From Bacteroidales bacterium (lineage in GTDB: Bacteria > Bacteroidota > Bacteroidia > Bacteroidales > Bacteroidaceae), in the NCBI GenBank assembly GCA_004558535.1, contig SFCP01000079.1:1-9477 (forward strand): DNA of 9,477 nt, in the 5' to 3' direction. Shown in pieces: positions 1 through 6,289 of this stretch. The notes beneath the pieces are model-generated. The model made no database searches. It was not told the DNA's origin and worked only from the letters and a program-made list of their open reading frames with translations. Made by a program: the position numbers and the translations under genes. How positions within the stretch are numbered: the first letter of the stretch is position 1; the number at the start of each line of letters is the position of its first letter.

Positions 1-535
1 TCTCGCCGCCTTCCTCCACGATGCCGCCGTCGGTAGTCGTCAGGGTAGCGTCGTCAATCAGGGCGTTCTTGCCCGGCTTTTTGCTGTTCATGATCAGGAG
101 GTTGACGGTGGTATCATTCTCCAGCGTAAACTCATGGCTGACCAGTGTCCACCCCGTGCTGGGCAGGTCATTGGCATAATCGCCGTACTTATAGTCGGTG
201 CTGCCGTTTGCAATCGTGCCGTTGGTCACGATGGCGTAGCCGGGGCGCAGGGATACGGTTTCACCGTCCGTGGCAGCCTTGGCGTAGAAGGAGAAGGTGT
301 AGGTGCCGGCCTTGAGTGTAAGTTCCTTGTAGGCAATGCGCTTGTTGCTCGAGGCGCCGTTCACCTGCACGGCATAGGAGCCGCTGTGGGCGTCGGTGGA
401 CTGCTCGAGGGTGGCGTTGCTGGCCGAAGTGGTGGATTTCCACTGGTCGGGGGCGCCGTCGGTCCACGACTCGAAACCGCCGTTTTCCAGCAGGTTGGAC
501 TGCGCGTTTGCGGTGTTTTTGAGGTTAATAGTGTG
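1..535 (-). CDS. N-terminal part of a secreted protein with a carbohydrate-binding-like beta-sandwich domain; start missing
   Basis: This minus-strand reading frame is open from just inside an in-frame TAA (536-538) to the window edge. It encodes about 178 residues, and the rest lies outside the window. After the motif ANAQ, which resembles the end of a Bacteroidota signal peptide, comes NLLENGGFESW, then a region with HSGSYAVQV, LKAGTYTFSFYAKA, GWTLVSHEFTL and NALIDDATL. This order (N-GGFE-W start, S-G-YA-V, GTYTFSFYAK, LIDDA end) is that of jelly-roll CBM_4_9-like domains in secreted Bacteroidota enzymes and surface proteins. The domain ends near position 30 and is followed by a TTTDGGIVEEGGE linker, so a catalytic or second domain probably follows. 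There is no in-frame ATG, GTG or TTG before the domain, and no hydrophobic segment precedes ANAQ. The promoter at 578-608 nevertheless points at it. Either the start and signal peptide have been deleted or a rare codon (ATT at 527-529) is used. The coding call is firm; function and expression are not. Confidence 0.72.
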
Positions 536-555
536 TTAGGTCAGACTGAATACTC

Positions 556-568
556 CTCCCGCCGGGAG
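556..568. repeat. 13-base palindrome in the leader of the leftward gene
   Basis: CTCCCG-C-CGGGAG is a perfect 6-bp inverted repeat with a single central base. It starts a few bases downstream of the predicted leftward transcription start. On the minus strand it is followed by GGAG, so the leader contains an SD-like GGGAGGAG partly inside the palindrome. It could be an operator overlapping the transcription start or a small leader hairpin, though a one-base loop argues for a DNA-binding site. It may also be chance. Confidence 0.35.
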
Positions 569-577
569 AAGTGTGGG

Positions 578-608
578 CAAAGGTATGAAAGTATTTTTTT
601 TATACAAA
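578..608 (-). promoter_or_regulatory. Bacteroidota-type promoter for the leftward secreted-protein gene
   Basis: Read on the minus strand, TTTG (605-608) is followed by exactly 19 bases and then TACCTTTG (578-585). This matches the known Bacteroidota -33/-7 consensus TTTG-N19-21-TAnnTTTG. Transcription would start near 571-573, giving a leader of about 40 bases before the open frame at 535. No experimental start is known; the call rests on sequence match and position. Confidence 0.72.
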
Positions 609-617
609 GAGAATGTG

Positions 618-638
618 GTGAAATTTAGGTGAATTTAG
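618..638. repeat. Tandem direct repeat GTGAAATTTAG / GTGAATTTAG in the divergent control region
   Basis: Two near-identical units lie head to tail (618-628 and 629-638), differing by one A. The AATTTAG cores are 10 bases apart, about one helical turn. The pair sits about 10 bases upstream of the leftward -33 element and about 40 bases upstream of the rightward one. That is where an activator or a shared regulator could bind. No regulator is identified. Confidence 0.3.
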
Positions 639-676
639 ACGAAAGCTGTAGCCGGGCAAAAAATAGGCAGAATTTA

Positions 677-708
677 TTTGTTGCATTCCTTAGGTTTCCG
701 TACTTTTG
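677..708 (+). promoter_or_regulatory. Bacteroidota-type promoter for the lplA-gcv-lpd operon
   Basis: TTTG (677-680), 20 bases, then TACTTTTG (701-708) matches the Bacteroidota consensus. Transcription would start near 713-716, leaving a leader of only about 20 bases before the lplA ATG at 734. Such a short leader has no room for a riboswitch. I see no similar promoter in the short gaps between the downstream genes, so this is probably the main promoter for the whole operon. Confidence 0.75.
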
Positions 709-733
709 AGGCGCAAAAAGAAGAGGACCTGTT

Positions 734-1729
734 ATGAAAATTCCGACTTTCCCCGCCCGCTTTGTGGAAATGCCCTCCTCCACCGAGGGGAAGCGCGCTG
801 CGTTTTACTTGGCTGCCGAGGAATATGTGGCCCGCCACCTGCCGGCGGACAACTACCTATTCACCTGGCAGCTCAGTCCCACAGTGGTGATGGGCCGCAA
901 TCAGGTGGCCCACCAGGAGGTGGATATGGACTTCTGTCGCGCGGAGGGGATTGACGTTATCCGCCGGAAAAGCGGTGGCGGCTGCATCTTTGCAGACCAT
1001 AATAACATCATGGTAAGCCTGGTGGCGCGCGCGGGTGCTGTGGAACCCCTCTTCCGCGAATATGCTGAGCAGGTGGCTGCCTGTCTGCGTAGCCTGGGTG
1101 CACCGGCGCAGGTGGAGGGGCGAAACGACATCACCCTCGAGGGACGGAAAATCTGTGGCAACGCTTTCTACCATTTGGCTGATAGCAACATCGTGCACGG
1201 CACCATGCTCTATGACACGAACCAACGGCTGATGGCTGGCGCGTTGACACCCGACAAAAGCAAATTGGCCGCACGGGGTGTCGCCAGCGTGAAGAGCAGG
1301 GTGGGCTTCCTGAAGGACTACCTGAGCATCGGCGTCGCGGAGCTGCGGCAGGAATTGCGGAGCAGGCTCTGCGACCGTACCATCCGGCTGACCGATGACG
1401 ATGTGCAGTACATCAAGGCTATTGAGGCCGACTACTATGACCCCGAGTACCTCTATGGCAAGGCTGCGCGGCAGGACAGGAGCTGCGGCCGACGTATCCC
1501 CGACTGCGGCCACCTGCATATCTTGGCCCTGGGTAAAATCGAACAGGTGACCCTGAGCGGGGATTACTTTGAGGAAAGCGATGCCGGGCAGGCGTTCAGC
1601 GATGCTTTGCGCGGGCTAGAGCCCGACCTGCCGACCCTGAGGGATGCCGTCGGGCGGCATCATCCCGAAAAGTCTATCCGAGGACTGAGCGAGGAGGCAC
1701 TGCTCGACTTGCTCGCCGATTTGTGTTGA
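734..1729 (+). CDS. lplA: Lipoate--protein ligase A
   Basis: The enzyme activates lipoate with ATP and transfers it to the lysine of a lipoyl domain; here the obvious acceptor is GcvH, two genes downstream. The 331-residue length fits the two-domain LplA family. The catalytic domain shows GRNQ (residues 54-57), the lipoyl-AMP loop RRKSGGG (77-83) followed by DHNN, and GRKICGNAFYH (137-147) with the likely catalytic lysine K139. Many relatives have KISG there, whereas this has KICG. GTMLYD follows at 156-161. From about residue 230 the sequence fits the LplA C-terminal accessory domain (HLHILALGKIEQVTLSGDYFE). The ATG at 734 is chosen because it lies about 20 bases after the predicted transcription start and has AAGAGGA (721-727) just upstream. 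gcvT follows after 24 bases. The alternative, an octanoyltransferase of the LipM type, is less likely because of the C-terminal domain. Confidence 0.93.
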   Translation: MKIPTFPARFVEMPSSTEGKRAAFYLAAEEYVARHLPADNYLFTWQLSPTVVMGRNQVAHQEVDMDFCRAEGIDVIRRKSGGGCIFADHNNIMVSLVARAGAVEPLFREYAEQVAACLRSLGAPAQVEGRNDITLEGRKICGNAFYHLADSNIVHGTMLYDTNQRLMAGALTPDKSKLAARGVASVKSRVGFLKDYLSIGVAELRQELRSRLCDRTIRLTDDDVQYIKAIEADYYDPEYLYGKAARQDRSCGRRIPDCGHLHILALGKIEQVTLSGDYFEESDAGQAFSDALRGLEPDLPTLRDAVGRHHPEKSIRGLSEEALLDLLADLC

Positions 1730-1753
1730 TACCTCCTAACTTCAAAAAATACT

Positions 1754-2851
1754 ATGTCAGACAAAAGAACATGCCTCTACGGGAAGCACGTAGAGCTGGG
1801 AGCGAAAATCGTTCCCTTCGGCGGTTTTGAAATGCCGCTTCAATACACCGATATCACGGATGAGCACAATGCCGTTCGCCATGCCTGCGGCGTATTCGAC
1901 GTCAGCCACATGGGCGAAGTGCTCGTATGGGGCAAGGATGCCGAGCGCTTTGTGCAGTACATCTTTACCAACGACATAGCCGGCGCACCCGCAGGAAAAA
2001 TCTTCTACGGCATGATGCTCCACGAAAATGGCGGCACGGTGGACGACCTGCTGGTGTACAAGGTGGCCGATGACCGCTTCTTCCTGGTTATCAACGCCGC
2101 CAATATCGACAAGGACTATGCCTGGATAACGCAACAGGCGGAGCAGTTTGACGTACATACGGAAAACCAAAGCGAACACTACGGACAATTGGCCGTACAG
2201 GGCCCTAAGGCCGAGGAAGTCTGTGAGACGGTGCTCGACCTGCGCTGCAAGGATTTGGAATTCTACCATTTCACGACAATCGAAAAGGACGGCGAGACGC
2301 TGATCGTGAGCCGCACAGGCTATACCGGCGAGGATGGATTTGAAATCTACGGCACGCACGACTACATCTGCCGCGCGTGGGACCGGCTCATGCAAAGCGG
2401 AGCCGCCAAGCCCTGCGGACTGGGTTGCCGCGACACGCTGCGATTCGAGGTAGGACTGCCGCTCTACGGCGATGAACTGAGCGACGAAATCACCCCCTTG
2501 GAAGCCGGACTGGGCATCTTCGTAAAACTGGACAAGCCTGAGTTTGTGGGCAAGGAGGCGCTGGTGGCGCAAAAGGCCGCGGGGCTGAGCCGCAAAATCG
2601 TAGGCATCGAACTGACCGGACGGGCCATCCCCCGACACGGGTACGAGGTGGTGGACGCCGAAGAGGAGCGTGCCGTGGGCACCGTCACGACGGGATACAA
2701 CGCCATCTCGACAGGCAAGAGCGTCTGCATGGCACTGGTCGACATCGCCCATGCCAAGTTGGGTACACCCATTCGTGTGCGCATCCACAAGCGCCTGCAG
2801 GAGGGCGTGGTCGTCAAGAAACGCTTTTATGAGAAGAATTATAAAAAATAA
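1754..2851 (+). CDS. gcvT: Aminomethyltransferase, T-protein of the glycine cleavage system
   Basis: GcvT takes the aminomethyl group from the lipoyl arm of GcvH and transfers its carbon to tetrahydrofolate, releasing ammonia and 5,10-methylene-THF in the cytoplasm. The 365-residue length is normal. Family marks include PFGGFEMPLQY near the start, DVSHMG (49-54), GGTVDDLLVY (93-102) with the conserved catalytic aspartate at D97, LAVQGPKA (146-153), SRTGYTGEDGFE (186-197) and CRDTLRFEVGLPLYGDE (225-241). The C-terminal barrel domain ends in a lysine-rich tail. The start has an A-rich upstream sequence and no SD, as is usual in Bacteroidota. It lies 24 bases after lplA and 34 before gcvH. Confidence 0.97.
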   Translation: MSDKRTCLYGKHVELGAKIVPFGGFEMPLQYTDITDEHNAVRHACGVFDVSHMGEVLVWGKDAERFVQYIFTNDIAGAPAGKIFYGMMLHENGGTVDDLLVYKVADDRFFLVINAANIDKDYAWITQQAEQFDVHTENQSEHYGQLAVQGPKAEEVCETVLDLRCKDLEFYHFTTIEKDGETLIVSRTGYTGEDGFEIYGTHDYICRAWDRLMQSGAAKPCGLGCRDTLRFEVGLPLYGDELSDEITPLEAGLGIFVKLDKPEFVGKEALVAQKAAGLSRKIVGIELTGRAIPRHGYEVVDAEEERAVGTVTTGYNAISTGKSVCMALVDIAHAKLGTPIRVRIHKRLQEGVVVKKRFYEKNYKK

Positions 2852-2885
2852 TCGTCAACATACCTTAATCTAAAATATCAAGAAA

Positions 2886-3263
2886 ATGGCAAAAGTAATT
2901 GAAGGACTTTACTATAGCGAAAGTCACGAGTATGTCAGAGTAGAAGGAAACATCGGTTACGTGGGTATCACGGACTTTGCACAGGACCAGTTGGGCAACG
3001 TGGTCTATGTAGATATGCCCGAAGTGGATGATGAAGTGACGGCCGGCGAGGATTTCGGCGCCGTGGAGAGTGTAAAGGCTGCCAGCGACCTGATTTCTCC
3101 CGTCAGTGGCACGGTAGTGGAAATCAATGAGGCCCTGGAGGAACAGCCCGAGCTGATCAATCAGGACGCCTTCGCCAACTGGATTATCAAGGTAGAGCTG
3201 GCAGACCCCGAGGAACTGAAGGGCTTGATGGATGCAGCTACTTACGAAACGCATTGCAAGTAA
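2886..3263 (+). CDS. gcvH: Lipoyl carrier H-protein of the glycine cleavage system
   Basis: GcvH carries the aminomethyl intermediate on a swinging lipoyl arm between the P, T and L proteins. The 125-residue length is standard. The N-terminus has YYSESHEYVRVEG, followed by VGITDFAQDQLGNVVYVDMPEVD. The lipoylation hairpin ESVKAASDL (61-69) places the modified lysine at K64, and SPVSGTVVEINEAL follows. It is the expected substrate of the LplA encoded at the head of the operon. A 76-base gap containing a hairpin separates it from gcvPA. Confidence 0.97.
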   Translation: MAKVIEGLYYSESHEYVRVEGNIGYVGITDFAQDQLGNVVYVDMPEVDDEVTAGEDFGAVESVKAASDLISPVSGTVVEINEALEEQPELINQDAFANWIIKVELADPEELKGLMDAATYETHCK

Positions 3264-3289
3264 ATACGTACGCACTTTAGTATATTGAG

Positions 3290-3319
3290 TTAGGAATGGA
3301 GCCGCGGCCTCATTCCTAA
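3290..3319 (+). other. Intercistronic hairpin between gcvH and gcvPA
   Basis: TTAGGAATG (3290-3298) pairs perfectly with CATTCCTAA (3311-3319) around a GC-rich centre that includes the palindrome GCCGCGGC. No T-tract follows, so it is not a classical terminator. It is better explained as an RNA-processing or stability element, for example raising gcvH mRNA over gcvP. That role is inference; the inverted repeat is directly visible. Confidence 0.5.
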
Positions 3320-3339
3320 TTCCCATAAGTAGTCTGACG

Positions 3340-4665
3340 ATGAAGTACCTACCTCATACCCCCTCCGACCTGGAGGAAATGCTGCGCGTCATAGGCGTGC
3401 AGTCCTTGGACGAACTCTACGCCGAAGTGCCGGAAGAGCTGAAATTGAAGCGCGAACTCAATATCCCCGCGGCCATGTCGGAAATCGAAGTACGTCGCGA
3501 ACTGCACGCGCTGGCCGGCCAAAACCGGCAACTCTGCGTCTTCGCCGGCGCCGGTGCCTACGACCACTACACCCCCGCCGTGATACCCTATATTGCCTCC
3601 CGTTCCGAATTTTCTACCTCCTACACCCCCTATCAAGCCGAAATCTCTCAGGGAACGCTCCAGTACATCTTCGAATACCAGACGATGATGGCCCGCCTCA
3701 CAGGCATGGACGTTTCCAATGCCTCGATGTATGATGGTTCCACCGCCACGGCAGAGGCAATGATGATGTGCGTGGCTGCCGCCAAGAAGCGCAACCGCGT
3801 GATTATCTCCGAGACCTGCCTGCCCGCCATCCTCGACGTGGTCCGCACATATGCGAAATTCCACGGCGTAGACCTCGTAGAGTTGCCTGCTGCCGAGGGT
3901 CGTACTGACCGTGCGGCGCTGGACCGCCTGCTCGAGGCGGACGATGTGGCCGGCGTCATTGTGGCACAGCCCAACCGCTTTGGCGTGGTGGAGGACTTCA
4001 CGGGACTGGCCGACAACTGCCATAGCCACAAGGCGCTCCTCGTCATCAACACCGTGGCCTCGGCCCTCGGCGTGCTGAAATCGCCCGGAGAGTGGGGCGC
4101 CGACATTGCCTGTGGCGATGCGCAGAGCCTGGGCATACCCCTGTCCTATGGCGGACCCTACATCGGCTACCTCTGCACCACCAATGCCCTAATCCGTAAA
4201 ATGCCGGGCCGACTGGTGGGACAGACCACCGATGCCGACGGCAACCGCTGCTTCGTCCTGACCATGCAGGCCCGCGAACAGCATATCCGCCGCGAGAAGG
4301 CTACCTCGAATATCTGTACTGCACAGGGATTCATGTGCCTCTATGTGGCTGCCTACCTTTCCCTGATGGGAGCCGAGGGCTTGCGCCAGGTCAACGACCA
4401 TTCTTATGCTGCTGCGCATCACCTGTGCGACCGGCTGCTGGCCACCGGAAAATTCGAGCTGCGCTATCCCGAACTGCCCTTCCTGTGCGAGTTCACCCTG
4501 CGCTACAAGGAGAGCGAGGGCGTGGCCGCATTGCGAGACAGACTCTCGGATGCCGGTTTCCTGTTAGGTGTACCTGTGGCAGAACATCCCGACGAGATCA
4601 TCATTGCAGCTACGGAGCAAAGAACGCCCGAGGAAATCGAACGCTTGATCCAAAGCCTTTCCTGA
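3340..4665 (+). CDS. gcvPA: Glycine dehydrogenase (decarboxylating) subunit 1, P-protein alpha chain
   Basis: This is the N-terminal half of the P-protein as a separate chain. With GcvPB it forms the PLP-dependent decarboxylase that loads glycine's aminomethyl group onto GcvH and releases CO2. The 441-residue length is normal for the subunit. Conserved blocks are FAGAGAYDHYTPAVIPYI (from residue 68), SRSEFSTSYTPYQAEISQGTLQ, MDVSNASMYDGSTATAEA (123-140), SYGGPYIGYL (269-278) and REQHIRREKATSNICT (312-327). The PLP-binding lysine is in the partner chain, so its absence here is expected. The start at 3340 matches the family N-terminus (MKYLPHTPSDLEEML). gcvPB begins 50 bases downstream. Confidence 0.96.
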   Translation: MKYLPHTPSDLEEMLRVIGVQSLDELYAEVPEELKLKRELNIPAAMSEIEVRRELHALAGQNRQLCVFAGAGAYDHYTPAVIPYIASRSEFSTSYTPYQAEISQGTLQYIFEYQTMMARLTGMDVSNASMYDGSTATAEAMMMCVAAAKKRNRVIISETCLPAILDVVRTYAKFHGVDLVELPAAEGRTDRAALDRLLEADDVAGVIVAQPNRFGVVEDFTGLADNCHSHKALLVINTVASALGVLKSPGEWGADIACGDAQSLGIPLSYGGPYIGYLCTTNALIRKMPGRLVGQTTDADGNRCFVLTMQAREQHIRREKATSNICTAQGFMCLYVAAYLSLMGAEGLRQVNDHSYAAAHHLCDRLLATGKFELRYPELPFLCEFTLRYKESEGVAALRDRLSDAGFLLGVPVAEHPDEIIIAATEQRTPEEIERLIQSLS

Positions 4666-4715
4666 CGGACTTATCCTATATCTTGTGAAAACTTCCGAAC
4701 AAAAAACCAGACATC

Positions 4716-6188
4716 ATGAACAATACCTGTTACGGAAAACTGATATTCGAACTTTCCAAGCCCGGACGGCGAGGGTATTCGCTTCCCGAAAATCCCTGGA
4801 CAGCATATAGCACATCCCAACTGCCCGAAGGCGTCCGCCGGCAGACCGCCGCACAATTGCCCGAGGTCGACGAAATGGCCGTCGTGCGGCATTATACCAA
4901 CATGAGCAACAATAATTTCGGCGTTGACACGGGCTTCTACCCCTTGGGCAGCTGTACGATGAAGTACAATCCGAAGATCAATGAGGAACTGGCCAACCTG
5001 CCGGGATTTACCGCACTGCATCCCGCACAGGATGAGCGTACGGTGCAGGGAGCCTTGGCCCTCTATGACAAGGTGCAGCGCACACTAAGCGAGATAGCCG
5101 GACTGAGCGAGTTTACCCTCAATCCCTATGCCGGTGCTCACGGCGAACTGACGGGACTCATGGTCATCCGCAGCTACCATCTCTCGCGTGGCGACCATCA
5201 GCGCGTCAAGATTATCGTGCCCGACTCTGCCCACGGCACCAACCCCGCCAGCGCCGCCGTCTGCGGACTCCAAATCGTCGAGGTCAAAAGCACACCCCAA
5301 GGGACAGTCGACCTTGCATCGCTCCGCGAAGTATTGGGCGACGACATCGCCGGCATGATGATGACCAACCCCAACACGCTGGGCATCTTCGAGACACAAA
5401 TCCCCGAAATCGCAGCCCTCGTACACGAATGCGGCGGACTGATGTACTACGACGGCGCCAACCTCAACCCCATGCTGGGCGTGTGCCGTCCCGGCGACAT
5501 GGGATTTGACGTGATGCACATCAACCTCCACAAGACCTTCTCTACACCCCACGGCGGTGGCGGTCCGGGAAGCGGTCCCGTAGGGGTGAGAAAGGGATTG
5601 GAGAAATTCCTGCCCAATCCCCGCGTGCGGCGCGACGAGGACGGAACTTACCACTTGGAGCACACCGACACCGCGCTCGGTGCCGTATCCGCCTTCCTCG
5701 GCAACTTCGGCATCATTGTCCGCGCCTATTGCTACCTGCTCAGCATGGGCCGGGAGTACATCCCCATGGCCGGCAAGCTCTCCGTGCTCAATGCCAATTA
5801 TATCAAGGAACGCCTCAAGGAGTACTACAACCTGCCCATCGAGGGACTGTGCAAACACGAATTTGTCTTCGACGGACTCCGCCCCGAGTATGGTGGCGAC
5901 CACCACGACCCCGGCCATGTCACCACACTCGATGTGGCCAAGCGGTTGCTGGACTACGGCTATCATGCGCCGACCATCTATTTCCCGTTGCTCTTCCACG
6001 AATCGATGATGATCGAACCGACTGAGTCGGAAACCAAGGAAACCCTTGACGCCTTCATCGACACCATGAAGCGCATCGCCATCGAGGCCAAGGAGCAGCC
6101 GGAGCTGCTCCACACCGCGCCGCATCATACGCCTATCCGCCGCCCCGACGATGTCAAGGCTGTCAAGGCTGCTAAATTCGTATTCTAA
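4716..6188 (+). CDS. gcvPB: Glycine dehydrogenase (decarboxylating) subunit 2, P-protein beta chain
   Basis: This is the PLP-bearing half of the glycine decarboxylase. Of its 490 residues, the recognisable blocks are LGSCTMKYNPKINE (77-90), FTLNPYAGAHGELTGLMVIR (133-152), VPDSAHGTNPASA (168-180), MTNPNTLGIFE (216-226) and YYDGANLNP (244-252). The PLP site is HINLHKTFSTPHGGGGPGSGP, with the Schiff-base lysine at K273 (codon 5532-5534). PRPEYGGDHHDPGH-like and HAPTIYFPL segments follow in the C-terminal domain; the actual residues are RPEYGGDHHDPGHVTTLDVAKRLLD spread over about 393-417. The start fits the family, with KLIFELSKPGRRGYSLP at residues 8-24. A 101-base gap with a GC-rich hairpin follows before lpd. 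Confidence 0.96.
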   Translation: MNNTCYGKLIFELSKPGRRGYSLPENPWTAYSTSQLPEGVRRQTAAQLPEVDEMAVVRHYTNMSNNNFGVDTGFYPLGSCTMKYNPKINEELANLPGFTALHPAQDERTVQGALALYDKVQRTLSEIAGLSEFTLNPYAGAHGELTGLMVIRSYHLSRGDHQRVKIIVPDSAHGTNPASAAVCGLQIVEVKSTPQGTVDLASLREVLGDDIAGMMMTNPNTLGIFETQIPEIAALVHECGGLMYYDGANLNPMLGVCRPGDMGFDVMHINLHKTFSTPHGGGGPGSGPVGVRKGLEKFLPNPRVRRDEDGTYHLEHTDTALGAVSAFLGNFGIIVRAYCYLLSMGREYIPMAGKLSVLNANYIKERLKEYYNLPIEGLCKHEFVFDGLRPEYGGDHHDPGHVTTLDVAKRLLDYGYHAPTIYFPLLFHESMMIEPTESETKETLDAFIDTMKRIAIEAKEQPELLHTAPHHTPIRRPDDVKAVKAAKFVF

Positions 6189-6208
6189 ATCATCCCCCGG
6201 AAACAAAA

Positions 6209-6254
6209 CAAAACGGTCGCGGAGCTTCCGATGATGCCTGCCGCGGCCGTTTTG
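6209..6254 (+). terminator. GC-rich hairpin between gcvPB and lpd, possible attenuating terminator
   Basis: CAAAACGGTCGCGG (6209-6222) pairs with CCGCGGCCGTTTTG (6241-6254) over 14 positions with one T-G wobble, around an 18-base loop. The stem ends in A4 opposite T4, but only four Ts are present, so it would be a weak terminator. It is more likely to reduce read-through into lpd, or to stabilise the 3' end of the gcv message, than to end the operon. I saw no Bacteroidota promoter between it and lpd. The pairing is seen; the role is inferred. Confidence 0.55.
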
Positions 6255-6289
6255 CAATAACAAAGAAAAGAAAATAATCCCCGAAGAAA

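Noticed and set aside
134..628. 164-residue plus-strand frame at the left edge
   Set aside because: It is antisense to the beta-sandwich domain, which gives a far better protein; this frame is Gly/Val-rich with no motif and crosses the leftward promoter.
709..733. Glycine or folate riboswitch upstream of the operon
   Set aside because: The predicted leader is about 20 bases, far too short, and the lplA-gcvT gap is only 24 bases.
1731..1737. ACCTCCT before gcvT
   Set aside because: It equals the anti-SD sequence rather than an SD, so it cannot serve as a ribosome site for gcvT; probably chance.
1757..2788. 343-residue open frame antisense to gcvT
   Set aside because: It is fully contained opposite a conserved gene and has no family features.
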